Below the pieces are notes generated by a model. That model had not been told where the DNA came from. It did not search any database and saw only the letters and a list, made by a program, of their open reading frames with translations. The position numbers were made by a program, and so were the translations under genes. Shown here piece by piece: positions 24,394 through 32,261 of a DNA stretch of 64,000 nt. Source of the DNA: Ruminococcus flavefaciens ND2009 (GTDB lineage Bacteria; Bacillota; Clostridia; Oscillospirales; Ruminococcaceae); assembly GCF_000621785.1 (NCBI RefSeq), contig NZ_KK211348.1, positions 379,494 to 443,493 on the forward strand, read 5' to 3'. Positions within the stretch are counted from its first letter, which is position 1. Each line of letters begins with the position of its first letter.

Positions 24394-24422
24394 ATTATAT
24401 CACAGCGTATATACGCTGTCAA
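24394..24422 (-). promoter_or_regulatory. Consensus sigma-A promoter of the cobalamin uptake operon
   Basis: On the minus strand TTGACA (complement of 24417-24422), a 17-bp spacer and TATAAT (complement of 24394-24399). The riboswitch begins right after the expected start site. Confidence 0.9.
24402..24419. promoter_or_regulatory. Perfect 18-bp palindrome in the promoter spacer, candidate operator
   Basis: ACAGCGTATATACGCTGT is a perfect inverted repeat (9-bp arms, no gap) that fills the spacer and overlaps three bases of the -35 box. A dimeric repressor bound here would block RNA polymerase. No regulator gene is adjacent. Confidence 0.65.
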
Positions 24423-24445
24423 GTTAAAAAAGGGTTACAGCGCAT

Positions 24446-24470
24446 GAAAAAGGGCGGAATCACCGCCCTC
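24446..24470 (-). terminator. Intrinsic terminator of the cupin gene
   Basis: AGGGCGG (24451-24457) pairs with CCGCCCT (24463-24469), loop AATCA; AAAA before it gives a T run on the minus strand. It lies 6 bp after the cupin stop codon. Confidence 0.85.
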
Positions 24471-24475
24471 TGTGC

Positions 24476-24841
24476 TTATGATTTCTTCTCGTAAGCGTAG
24501 CCGAAGTTTATGGGAGGAGCTGTCACGGAGACATAGATGAATTCCTCATCGCCGTCATTGAGGAGTCCGTGGACGTCCCTGTCCGCAAAACGCACCACAT
24601 CGCCTGCCCTGAAGGGCTTAGTTTTATCGTCCGCAAGAAGGAGAGTGCCGCTGCCTTTGGTGGCGTACCATATTTGCTCGGAAGCCTCATGGGTATGCCT
24701 GGGCTGGCTTACTCCCACCTCAAGATGGACCTCTGTGATGGTCACTCTTGTGCTGGCGGAGTTCTCGGGATTGAGAAGCTGACGGGAGACAACTCCCGGG
24801 TTTGAGAGCTCCTTTATTTCGTGAGCGCTTATGAATTCCAT
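24476..24841 (-). CDS. Small cupin-domain protein
   Basis: A 121-aa single-domain cupin. The metal-binding motif is PRHTHEASEQIWY (two His and a Glu around residues 53-59) with a second-motif His in DRDVHGLLN. The jelly-roll Gly pattern (TKGSGTLLLADD, RAGDVVRFAD) is present. The ATG has an AGGAGG site. It is monocistronic, with its own promoter and terminator. Cupins of this size can be isomerases, dioxygenase-like proteins or sugar binders; I cannot choose among these. Confidence 0.85.
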   Translation of the reverse strand: MEFISAHEIKELSNPGVVSRQLLNPENSASTRVTITEVHLEVGVSQPRHTHEASEQIWYATKGSGTLLLADDKTKPFRAGDVVRFADRDVHGLLNDGDEEFIYVSVTAPPINFGYAYEKKS

Positions 24842-24874
24842 ATAATATCCTCCTGTCTTTAATATAATAATACA

Positions 24875-24903
24875 ATTATATCGTAGAAAGGGGAGGGTTT
24901 CAA
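24875..24903 (-). promoter_or_regulatory. Sigma-A promoter of the cupin gene
   Basis: Minus strand TTGAAA (complement of 24898-24903), a 17-bp spacer, TATAAT (complement of 24875-24880), about 34 bp before the start codon. Confidence 0.75.
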
Positions 24904-24979
24904 GACGTAAAATGTCCCATAAAAGGCTGTTGAGAACCTCTCAGGCATTATGTAAAATGATAAAATTATATCTCAGGGC

Positions 24980-25008
24980 TTGCAATGGGGAGAAATATGT
25001 GGTAAAAT
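24980..25008 (+). promoter_or_regulatory. Sigma-A promoter of tRNA-Arg(CCT)
   Basis: TTGCAA (24980-24985), a 17-bp spacer, TAAAAT (25003-25008). It uses the same -35 variant TTGCAA as the other tRNA-Arg promoter. Confidence 0.7.
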
Positions 25009-25022
25009 ATAACTTGTAATGT

Positions 25023-25099
25023 GTCCCAATAGCTCAGTAGGATAGAGCGACTGCCTCCTAAGCAGTAGGCCGGAGGTTCGACTCCTCTTTGGGACGCCA
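25023..25099 (+). tRNA. tRNA-Arg (anticodon CCT)
   Basis: Full cloverleaf: acceptor GTCCCAA/TTGGGAC, D-arm GCTC...GAGC, anticodon stem ACTGC/GCAGT with loop CTCCTAA (anticodon CCT, reads AGG), variable loop AGGCC, T-arm GGAGG-TTCGACT-CCTCT, discriminator G and encoded CCA. Confidence 0.95.
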
Positions 25100-25119
25100 G
25101 CGCCGATCGGGCGCGCAGT

Positions 25120-25154
25120 ATCGCGTTTCACTTCTTGTGGAGCGCGATTTTTTT
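25120..25154 (+). terminator. Intrinsic terminator after tRNA-Arg(CCT)
   Basis: ATCGCGTTTCAC and GTGGAGCGCGAT with loop TTCTT and a T run. The sequence is the same as the terminator after tRNA-Arg(CCG). Confidence 0.92.
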
Positions 25155-25210
25155 ATGCACATGAAGTCTATCCGATATGAAAAATATACACATACAGGGG
25201 AACCCCGAAG

Positions 25211-25247
25211 GCTGACGCTTCACATGATGTGAGGCGGCATTTTTTTG
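25211..25247 (+). terminator. Second terminator-like hairpin downstream of tRNA-Arg(CCT)
   Basis: GCTTCAC (25217-25223) pairs with GTGAGGC (25229-25235) with one G-T pair and loop ATGAT, followed by a 7-T run. It looks like a diverged relative of the terminator 90 bp upstream. The rest of 25155-25303 shows nothing coding. Confidence 0.65.
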
Positions 25248-25303
25248 TGCCTGTTTATTGCGGTGACGAAAGGCTGAAAGCCCGTAAAATAGCAATCTTT
25301 GGC

Positions 25304-25332
25304 TTGACATTGCTGTATTATATTGGTATAAT
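25304..25332 (+). promoter_or_regulatory. Full-consensus sigma-A promoter of the BspA-like gene
   Basis: TTGACA (25304-25309), 17 bp, TATAAT (25327-25332). The gene starts 54 bp further on with an AAGGAGGGG site. Confidence 0.9.
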
Positions 25333-25385
25333 ATCTTTAAGGGGAGATGTACTCTTCTGATACGCGTTAAAAAGGAGGGGCTTTT

Positions 25386-27530
25386 ATGAATTTTACTCGC
25401 AAAAAAATAGGGGCAGCGCTGCTTTCGCTTTTTATTATGGGAGGAGCAGTTTCCGTGCCGGGAGTGCCGGGGCTCTTCAAGCCTGCTGTGGCTTCTGCCG
25501 CCGAAAATGACACTATCACCTATGACGAGACAACTCATGTACTGACCCTCAGGGGGGAATTTGACCGCAGCAGCATTGTCCAGTACTATAATAAGTACTA
25601 TTATAGCGGAGGCGGCGTAAAGACCATCGTTGCAGAGAAAGGCGCTGTAATGCGGGAAAATGCAAATGCTCTGTTCTCAGGCTTTAAAGAAGTTGAGACG
25701 ATAGACCTTTCAAATGTGGACGGTTCCAGAGTAAAAGATGCCTCACAGATGTTTTCGCTCTGTTTTAAATTGAAAGAGGTAAAGCTCTGTGAGTTCACCA
25801 ATCCCGAGCTCAAAAGTGTTAGCAGTATGTTCTACGCCTGCAATTCTCTTAAGACTGTTGATCTCAGTAAGATCAAAACATCGTCTGTCGAAGACTGCGG
25901 CGGAATGTTCGCATCCTGTATATCACTTAAAAATATTAATTTTACAGGCTTTGATACCTCTAATGTAACTTCTTTCAGGGAGATGTTCTACCACTGCAGG
26001 GCTTTTGAGAATATTGATCTCAGTCAGCTGGATACATCATCTGCAACAGACTTCTCCTGGATGTTCCAAGGATGTTCATTGCTTAAAACTCTCGATCTGT
26101 CCGGCTTTGATCCTTCTAAGGTAACAAGAACCAGGTTTATGTTTGAAGGCTGCAGTGCGCTGACTGATATTAACTTATCAGGCTGGGATACTAAAAGTTT
26201 AACGGACGTTGAAGAAATGTTCAGTAATTGCAGCTCTCTCAGATCTCTTGACCTTTCAAGTTTTGATACATCACACATTGGTTCTTTTGGCAAAATGTTC
26301 CTTAACTGTTCAAATCTTGAAAGTATCGACCTGAGCAGCTTTGATACCTCAAATTCGTACAATCTTTATTATACGTTTTCAGGCTGTTCAAAGCTTAAAA
26401 AGCTTGACCTCAGCAGCTTTGATAATTCAAAAATGAATAGTGTTGAAGGTGCGTTTAACGGCTGTACAAGTCTTGAAGAACTTGACATAAGCAGTTTCGG
26501 TAAATCAAATATAGCAAATGCTTCAGATATGTTTAACGGCTGCGCAAATCTTAAATATCTTGACATAGGCAACTTCGATACATCGGCTATAACAGATGCT
26601 ACAAATATGTTTAACGGCTGTACACACCTGAAATACATTGATCTGACCAAGAACTCTTTCGACAGCCTTAAAAACTTCGATGATATGTTCACGGGGTGTG
26701 ACGACCTTGCTCCCTATTCCTGCACTGTCAACGGCGTAAGTGTCTACCTTGACGGCAGCATCGGCATGAACTTCTACGTTACAGTTGGAAGCGCTGCTGT
26801 AAAGGCTGTTTTCAGCGGTCCCATGGGCGAGATCGTCATAGATGACCTTGCTCCCTACAAGCTTGAAGACGGCACATATAAGTTCGGCTGTCCCGTGAAT
26901 GCTTTACATTTAGGCGATATGTTCGACCTGAGCTTCTACGACAAGGACGGTAAGCAGCTCATAGTCTTCAAAAGCAATAACACACCTTTCTCTTATTCAA
27001 CGGCAAGCTTCTCCATAAGGAGTTACATTTTGAATTCCCATAAACACGGATTTGTCAACCCGAACGGGGTTGGTGACGTGTTGTATGCTCTTGAGCGTTA
27101 TGGCAGTGTTGCCGAAAACCACTTCCTTGGCACCACAAATGATGAGAGATTGGGCGAGATTGTGAAGAAGGAGACCGTTGCAAATTTCAAGCCCACATTC
27201 GGCACTGACATCTCTATTTCACTGGTGCTTGGCTCAGAGACCTCTATGAGACTGTACACGGACAAGAAGAACGTTACCATAAACGGCGTCAGGGCGACTG
27301 CAAAGACAAGCCAGTACGGCAGATATTACGAAATAAAGAATATTCCCGCACATAAGCTTATGGATAATTATACTGTAGTTGCAGACGGCACTAAGTTCAC
27401 GGTAAACCCGATGAATTACGTATACAGGGTCCTTGACAGGGAAGATGCTCCACACACTCTCTCAGTCGTGGTAAAGGCATTATATTTATATGCAAGGAAT
27501 GCCCGAAATTACGTGATATACTTTAATTAG
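25386..27530 (+). CDS. BspA-like (DUF285) leucine-rich-repeat surface protein
   Basis: A 714-aa secreted protein. Residues 1-38 form a signal peptide. About 90-450 are tandem units of about 23-25 residues with the DUF285 pattern (MF-GC-SLK-LDLS-FDTS-VTD), at least twelve copies. From about 452 comes a separate C-terminal region beginning CTVNGVSVYLDGSIGMNFYV, a domain I do not recognise by name that seems to be a beta-rich ruminococcal surface module. No sortase motif, membrane anchor or dockerin is seen at the C-terminus, so attachment is unclear or it is released. Relatives bind host or substrate surfaces. It shares its mRNA with the mini-ORF downstream. Confidence 0.88.
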   Translation: MNFTRKKIGAALLSLFIMGGAVSVPGVPGLFKPAVASAAENDTITYDETTHVLTLRGEFDRSSIVQYYNKYYYSGGGVKTIVAEKGAVMRENANALFSGFKEVETIDLSNVDGSRVKDASQMFSLCFKLKEVKLCEFTNPELKSVSSMFYACNSLKTVDLSKIKTSSVEDCGGMFASCISLKNINFTGFDTSNVTSFREMFYHCRAFENIDLSQLDTSSATDFSWMFQGCSLLKTLDLSGFDPSKVTRTRFMFEGCSALTDINLSGWDTKSLTDVEEMFSNCSSLRSLDLSSFDTSHIGSFGKMFLNCSNLESIDLSSFDTSNSYNLYYTFSGCSKLKKLDLSSFDNSKMNSVEGAFNGCTSLEELDISSFGKSNIANASDMFNGCANLKYLDIGNFDTSAITDATNMFNGCTHLKYIDLTKNSFDSLKNFDDMFTGCDDLAPYSCTVNGVSVYLDGSIGMNFYVTVGSAAVKAVFSGPMGEIVIDDLAPYKLEDGTYKFGCPVNALHLGDMFDLSFYDKDGKQLIVFKSNNTPFSYSTASFSIRSYILNSHKHGFVNPNGVGDVLYALERYGSVAENHFLGTTNDERLGEIVKKETVANFKPTFGTDISISLVLGSETSMRLYTDKKNVTINGVRATAKTSQYGRYYEIKNIPAHKLMDNYTVVADGTKFTVNPMNYVYRVLDREDAPHTLSVVVKALYLYARNARNYVIYFN

Positions 27531-27543
27531 GAGGTAAATGAAA

Positions 27544-27636
27544 ATGGAAAAGTACACCGCTCCCGAAATGGAGCTTATCGAGTTTGAGAACGAGGACGTT
27601 ATCACTACCAGCGACCCCGAGCTTGAGCCCCAGTAA
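27544..27636 (+). CDS. 30-residue acidic peptide (MEKYTAPEME...), unknown
   Basis: A very small gene directly after the BspA-like gene: the ribosome site TTAGGAGGT overlaps that gene's stop codon, and ATG 27544 lies 9 nt behind it (ATG 27538 is an in-frame alternative, giving 32 aa). The peptide starts MEKYTAPEMELIEFENEDVI, then TTSDPELEPQ, is strongly acidic and ends just before a terminator. The K-Y-x-x-P-E-(M/I)-E start followed by (D/E)VI-T-S resembles small peptides I have seen widely in Ruminococcaceae genomes, some of them RiPP-like leaders; the ITTSDP segment looks like a cut site. There is no processing enzyme or ABC exporter next to it. Confidence 0.7.
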   Translation: MEKYTAPEMELIEFENEDVITTSDPELEPQ

Positions 27637-27652
27637 ACCGAATAAACAGACA

Positions 27653-27683
27653 AAGCCCCGCGGTTATCCCCGGGGCTTGTTTT
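27653..27683 (+). terminator. Intrinsic terminator after the mini-ORF
   Basis: AAGCCCCG (27653-27660) and CGGGGCTT (27671-27678) followed by GTTTTC. Confidence 0.85.
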
Positions 27684-27761
27684 CGTCTGTATACTTTTAT
27701 ATCGTTATTATTCAATAAATTCTCATTCCTTCCCAAATATTGCCCTGTACATAAAAAGTAC

Positions 27762-27790
27762 TTGACTTTTTCGCGCTGTGGGTATATAAT
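27762..27790 (+). promoter_or_regulatory. Sigma-A promoter of the Nudix gene
   Basis: TTGACT (27762-27767), a 17-bp spacer, TATAAT (27785-27790). Confidence 0.88.
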
Positions 27791-27855
27791 GTATAGCGCT
27801 GTGATGTGAAAATTACAGCATTTTTATGGGTAAAATGAGAGTTATGGAGTGTATT

Positions 27856-28647
27856 ATGGAAGACGTTGAGATCTATCTTAGCAGACTTTCGGCAGAGGAT
27901 AAGCTCTATGCCGAGGCTGCGAAAAAGCTTGGAAAATCAGAAATAACCGACAGGTTCACACTGGCAGGAGCTGTTGCCGAGATCGGCGCACCTGCTTCAT
28001 ATAAGCTGTATGTTTCCGACGAGGACATTGAAAACAGCACCATCGACGAGATAAAGGCGGTCTTTACCGAGGCTGCTGAGGAGGAGCCCGATATCAAGGT
28101 GGAGTTCATATCTGACGAGTTCCTCAACCTCATCGACGACAATGCAAGGATAACTGCCGAGAGCAAGCCCAGGACCGCTGTTCACAGGGACGGCGACCTT
28201 CATCCCACTGTCCATATATGGATGATAAAGCGGAGGGATATGGGTGTTTTCGTGCTTCTCCAGAAGCGCGCCCATGAGAAGGACATCAACCCCGACTGCT
28301 ATGACGTTTCCGCAGCAGGTCACGTTACTCAGGGCGAGGAGTTCCGCCACACCGCCCTCAAGGAGGTACGCGAGGAGCTGGGACTGAATATCGACCGCAG
28401 TCAGCTTGAATTCATCGGTCTCAGGAGAGCCTGCTACTCCAAGGGCGATATAAAGGACAACGAGCTGGCAGCTGTTTATATCTGCCGCGAGAAGATTAAC
28501 ATCGAGGATCTCACTCTACAGTCCTCCGAGGTATCAGAGGTCTGCTGGGCGGAGATAGACGAGCTTCTCTCCATAATGAAATACGAGGATATACCGAACT
28601 GCATCTCCCTTGAGGAGCTTGACATGATAAAGAAAGCGGTATTCTGA
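27856..28647 (+). CDS. Nudix hydrolase with N-terminal extension
   Basis: A 263-aa cytoplasmic protein. The Nudix box is complete (G-x5-E-x7-REELG: GHVTQGEEFRHTALKEVREE, then LG), around residues 161-182, so pyrophosphohydrolase activity on a nucleoside diphosphate linked to X is expected. The segment VHRDGDLHPTVHIW before it is typical of the IDI/YfcD-like group. About 100 helical, acidic residues precede the domain and match no family I know. I chose ATG 27856 (GGAG 6 nt upstream) over ATG 27826, which has no ribosome site. It is monocistronic with its own promoter and terminator. Confidence 0.87.
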   Translation: MEDVEIYLSRLSAEDKLYAEAAKKLGKSEITDRFTLAGAVAEIGAPASYKLYVSDEDIENSTIDEIKAVFTEAAEEEPDIKVEFISDEFLNLIDDNARITAESKPRTAVHRDGDLHPTVHIWMIKRRDMGVFVLLQKRAHEKDINPDCYDVSAAGHVTQGEEFRHTALKEVREELGLNIDRSQLEFIGLRRACYSKGDIKDNELAAVYICREKINIEDLTLQSSEVSEVCWAEIDELLSIMKYEDIPNCISLEELDMIKKAVF

Positions 28648-28687
28648 TAAAAAAAGGGCTTCCGATAATTTCGGAAGCCTTTATTTT
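28648..28687. terminator. Bidirectional terminator
   Basis: AGGGCTTCCGA (28655-28665) and TCGGAAGCCT (28671-28680) with an A run before and T-rich sequence after, between the converging Nudix and Gly-rich protein genes. Confidence 0.88.
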
Positions 28688-28708
28688 ATTCCGTTCAGTC
28701 CGCAGCGC

Positions 28709-29380
28709 TCAGTCCGCCTGAGGAGCTGCTGCGCCGCCGTCTGCGGGAGCAGGTGTTCCGCCGCCCTCTACGGGAGCGGGTGTGCCGCCGCCGGCAGGTT
28801 CTTCACCTGTGCCGCCGCCGGGATTTTCTGTACCTGTACCGCCGCCGGGTATCTCGGAGCCCGTACCGCCGCCGGGTATCTCCGTACCTGTGCCGCCGCC
28901 GGGTATCTCTGTACCTGTGCCGCCCTGGAGACCGCCCTGACCGCCTTCGCCCTGGAAGCCGCCTTCACCTGCGTAGCCGCCCTCGGCTGCTGTAGTGGTG
29001 GTGGGGACGTAGTACTCGTTGGGATAAACACCTGTGGGGATACGCTGATCCATATAGAAGCCCGAGCCCGATGTGAGCTTGTGGGTGGTATATTTCTTTG
29101 CTGTTGTTCTTGATGCAGTAGTGGTCTTTGTTCCCTTAGCAACAACGATGTCATCGTTCATAGTGGTGGTGACAGCTGTTGTTACAGCCATACCGGTAGT
29201 GTCCTGCTTGTAGATGCTCTCGCGTCCGAAGCTGGAGATCACCTTTTCAGAGGGGGTGATGGGGAACATTACAAAGAAGAGAAGTATTAAAGCCGTAAGT
29301 GCAATGAAACAGCCGCACGAGACGAGGGTTATCTTTGTGGATCTTTTCAGGTTGCTGAAAAAGCCGTTTCCTTTACTCAT
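28709..29380 (-). CDS. Single-pass membrane protein with Thr- and Gly/Pro-rich repeat tail, unknown
   Basis: A 223-aa protein. Residues 15-41 form one membrane helix after a basic cytoplasmic start, so the rest is outside. There follows a Thr-rich stretch, then GEGGFQGEGGQGGLQG and four or more copies of GGTGTEIPG-type decapeptides, ending Ala/Pro/Gly-rich. No enzyme domain is visible. The DNA repeats are close to identical, so copy number may vary. It may be a wall-spanning spacer or a substrate-surface protein, which is speculation. The start has an AGGAG site. Confidence 0.75.
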   Translation of the reverse strand: MSKGNGFFSNLKRSTKITLVSCGCFIALTALILLFFVMFPITPSEKVISSFGRESIYKQDTTGMAVTTAVTTTMNDDIVVAKGTKTTTASRTTAKKYTTHKLTSGSGFYMDQRIPTGVYPNEYYVPTTTTAAEGGYAGEGGFQGEGGQGGLQGGTGTEIPGGGTGTEIPGGGTGSEIPGGGTGTENPGGGTGEEPAGGGTPAPVEGGGTPAPADGGAAAPQAD

Positions 29381-29416
29381 TAAAAAAACACACTCCTATA
29401 AGAATAGATATAAGAT

Positions 29417-29445
29417 ATTATACTACTATCTGTTCAAAAAGTCAA
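29417..29445 (-). promoter_or_regulatory. Sigma-A promoter of the Gly-rich membrane protein gene
   Basis: Minus strand TTGACT (complement of 29440-29445), 17 bp, TATAAT (complement of 29417-29422). Confidence 0.85.
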
Positions 29446-29500
29446 GTCAAAAGACAGTATTTCTCTGTGATAGAAGAATGAAAATTACATTTAGTACAAA

Positions 29501-29545
29501 AAAGAACAGGATACCGCTCCGAAATGGGAGGGTATCCTGCTTTTG
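29501..29545. terminator. Terminator of the GH9 gene (works both ways)
   Basis: CAGGATACC (29507-29515) pairs with GGTATCCTG (29531-29539), with a one-base bulge and CTCC/GGAG continuing inside. A-rich sequence before it gives the minus-strand T run. Confidence 0.85.
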
Positions 29546-29546
29546 T

Positions 29547-32261
29547 TTATTTATTGCCCTTTTTCAGCTTTGCCATTTTGTAGATGAAAAGCTCAAGAGA
29601 GATAAGACCGATGACTGCGGCGCCTGATATGAGACCTATCTTCCACAGTCCGCTGTTGTCCTTCTCCTTGGTGTCTGTGTCCTTGTCGGACTTTTCTTCC
29701 TTAGTGGTAGTTTTTTCCGTTTTGTCCTTCTTTGACTTCGTGGTGGCGGGCTTCTCCTCGTCCTCCTCTTCGTCGGACTTCTTTCCGTTGGTGTGAGGAG
29801 TTACGATTATTCCCTCGTCACTTGCCTCCTGTGCGATGAAGCCTGTGAGCCATGCCAGCGAGCCATTCCAGTTGATGGTACACTCGTTTACCGACCATGC
29901 CTCGATATTGTCAAGGTAGCACTTCTGGGGAGCTATCTCGCCCTTCTTCCAGCCCGAGCCTCTTACCCAGGGGTCCTGCATACCCGAATTGGGTCCGCCT
30001 GACATTACTCCGCTGGGAGCCTTGGGGAAGGTCTCGTCTATCTGGTATGCCCAGAAGCGGTGGTGGGGGTACTCGATAGCGTGAGTGCCGTAGCCTGTAA
30101 CGTAGGAGTAGTCCATGGGGTTCCTGCCCAGTATGTAGTCCATACCGCCGATAGCACCGTCAAGGTACTGTTCGTCCTCGGTGAGGAGATATGCGTAAGC
30201 CATGATGATGGAGTTGTCTGTTACAAAGGAGTTTGAGCCCCAGAGATAGCCCTCGTCATCGTCATTGTAGCTGAGGGTGCTGGGACCGTAGGGGAGTCCG
30301 TAGCCCTGATTTTCCTCAAGGGAGATATAGCTGTCGGAGGCGGAGACTATCGCCTCGTTGATTATCTCAACATCGCCCTTGTCGAACTTATCGGGATTGA
30401 GGGCTGCACTGAGAGTTCCGAGAGCTCCCGTGTTGCCCCAGTCGAAGCTTCCCACGGTGTCAACGCTCTCGCCGCCGCTAAGGCTCTTTGGTACGTCAAG
30501 GAAGAACTTGTTTTCAGTGGCTTCGTCGTAGTAGTCCTCGTTGCCTGTGGTGATGAACAGCTCAAGGGCTGCCCAGCAGAATTCGTCCTCAACATCGGTA
30601 TCGCCGTAGGCTCCGCCGCCTATGGACTCGTCAAGGGGAGCGAACATATCGGGGTGCTCCTTTGCGGCTGCAAACGCCTTCTCGGCAGCTTCAAGACACT
30701 CATCGGCGAAATCGCTGTCATAGTCCTTCCAGAGACGGGCTGCCTGAGCGCCGCAGGCTGCAAGGTTAAGGGTAGCAGCTGTTGTGGGCGGCTTTACGAT
30801 ACGCTTCATATCATCGTCCGCAGGAGCTATACCCAGAGCCGTCCATTTCTCGTCATGTGCCTTGTGGTAGACCATGCCCTCGTACTTGCCGCTGTCCACC
30901 ATCATTTTCAGCATCCACTCCATCTCCCAGCGAGCCTCGTCCAGGAGGTCGGGAGCGTCGTTGACGTTTTCGGGAAGGAGCATGGTGCCGTCGGCATAGG
31001 CGTCCTCAAAGCCGTATTTCAGGGCAGTCTCATACTGGTTCTGCATGAGCCAGAGGGAGAGTCCGCCGTTTACAACGTATTTTCCGTGGTCACCTGCGTC
31101 ATACCAGCCGCCTGTGACATCTATGGTGCCGCTGCTGCCGCTGTAGCCCCAGGTCTGCTCTATCTCTGCGGAGTCCTTGGTGTGACCTGCCGCACGGGCA
31201 AGTGATTTTGCGTCGCCCGAGGAGATGAAGTCCTCCTCGATCTCGATACCGCTGCGGTTCTGGTAGAAGTAGTTCAGTGAGTCATAGAGCAGGGAGGAGT
31301 ATTTCTCAGAGCCGTCAATATCGAATTCGCGGCTCACGTTGCCGTCCTCATCCTCAAGATAGTAGGTGCCTGCCTCGGTGAAGCTGCTGAAGTCAAGGAT
31401 ATGGACATTGTCGCCCGAGTCCTTGTCCTCGCCGAAGGGAATGCTCTCGCCCTCGTATACCACCTTGCCGTCCTCGTCCTTCAGTGAGAAGTCCACAGCC
31501 TTCTTTGAGTCGGAGAGGAGGGTAGCTCTCTTTGCTCTGTCTGTGAAGTAGCCCACCTGATTGGTGAGTATATCCGCGCGCTGGTAAGGCTCGACCTCGG
31601 GGTAGTCGTTTTCGTCGCTGGTAAGGTCGATGAGGGACATATTGTCAAAGGTGATGACTGTTCCCTCGGGGAAGCACTTGTCGGGTGTGAACTCTCCGTC
31701 GCCGCCCAGGTGGAATGCCCATTCTGCCACCTCTACGGTCTGATTGGCGGTGAAGATGTGCTCCTCCTTCTTGGTCTCGCCCTTGTTTATCTGTAGACGC
31801 TCCCAGGTGGAGTCAAGGTTAGCGCCGTTGTCATCCATGTTGTTGTGCCACACCTCTATCTTGCCATCAAGATTGCCTATCTTGGTGTAGTACTTACCGC
31901 TTTCGGAAGCTGTTATCTCGTAGGAGACCTTGTACTGGTGTCCCGAGACTATTGTCAGTCCTCTGTGGCGGAACTGGCAGTCCCAGCGGTCCTCGCCGCC
32001 CTCAGAGGCGCCGCCTGTGTTGATTATCTTGATGGAGTAAACACCGTCGTCGATGTCGAATTCCATCTTTCCGGGGTCGGATTCGACGATGTGCCAGGGG
32101 AGACCCACTCCCTCGTCGAAATCGGTCTGACCCAGCTGCTGACCGGCATATGCGGTAATAGATGAAAGCTGTGCTCCCGCGGGTATGAGAGCTCCGAAAG
32201 TCACAGCGGCTGCTGCCAGTGCCGACAGCGTCCTGCGTATGAGTTTGTCTTTCCTTCTCAT
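29547..32261 (-). CDS. GH9 endoglucanase (CBM4-like, Ig, GH9) with C-terminal membrane anchor
   Basis: A 904-aa secreted cellulase. Residues 1-39 are a signal peptide. About 45-212 is a CBM4/9-like carbohydrate-binding module. About 227-315 is the CelD_N Ig-like domain (LTNQVGYFTDRAKRATL). About 320-815 is the GH9 catalytic domain with WYDAGDHGKY (the catalytic base pair D388/D391) and the acid Glu E793 in VNECTINWNGS. Residues 825-870 are a Lys/Glu/Thr-rich linker; 875-892 a membrane helix; then KMAKLKKGNK. It should hydrolyse beta-1,4-glucan while tethered to the cell, unlike ruminococcal enzymes carrying a dockerin or CBM37. The start has a GGAGGTCC site. It is monocistronic. Confidence 0.93.
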   Translation of the reverse strand: MRRKDKLIRRTLSALAAAAVTFGALIPAGAQLSSITAYAGQQLGQTDFDEGVGLPWHIVESDPGKMEFDIDDGVYSIKIINTGGASEGGEDRWDCQFRHRGLTIVSGHQYKVSYEITASESGKYYTKIGNLDGKIEVWHNNMDDNGANLDSTWERLQINKGETKKEEHIFTANQTVEVAEWAFHLGGDGEFTPDKCFPEGTVITFDNMSLIDLTSDENDYPEVEPYQRADILTNQVGYFTDRAKRATLLSDSKKAVDFSLKDEDGKVVYEGESIPFGEDKDSGDNVHILDFSSFTEAGTYYLEDEDGNVSREFDIDGSEKYSSLLYDSLNYFYQNRSGIEIEEDFISSGDAKSLARAAGHTKDSAEIEQTWGYSGSSGTIDVTGGWYDAGDHGKYVVNGGLSLWLMQNQYETALKYGFEDAYADGTMLLPENVNDAPDLLDEARWEMEWMLKMMVDSGKYEGMVYHKAHDEKWTALGIAPADDDMKRIVKPPTTAATLNLAACGAQAARLWKDYDSDFADECLEAAEKAFAAAKEHPDMFAPLDESIGGGAYGDTDVEDEFCWAALELFITTGNEDYYDEATENKFFLDVPKSLSGGESVDTVGSFDWGNTGALGTLSAALNPDKFDKGDVEIINEAIVSASDSYISLEENQGYGLPYGPSTLSYNDDDEGYLWGSNSFVTDNSIIMAYAYLLTEDEQYLDGAIGGMDYILGRNPMDYSYVTGYGTHAIEYPHHRFWAYQIDETFPKAPSGVMSGGPNSGMQDPWVRGSGWKKGEIAPQKCYLDNIEAWSVNECTINWNGSLAWLTGFIAQEASDEGIIVTPHTNGKKSDEEEDEEKPATTKSKKDKTEKTTTKEEKSDKDTDTKEKDNSGLWKIGLISGAAVIGLISLELFIYKMAKLKKGNK

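Noticed and set aside
25902..26700. Repeated DNA within the BspA-like gene as a mobile or CRISPR repeat
   Set aside because: The periodicity is that of the DUF285 protein repeat of about 23-25 residues, with divergent codons.
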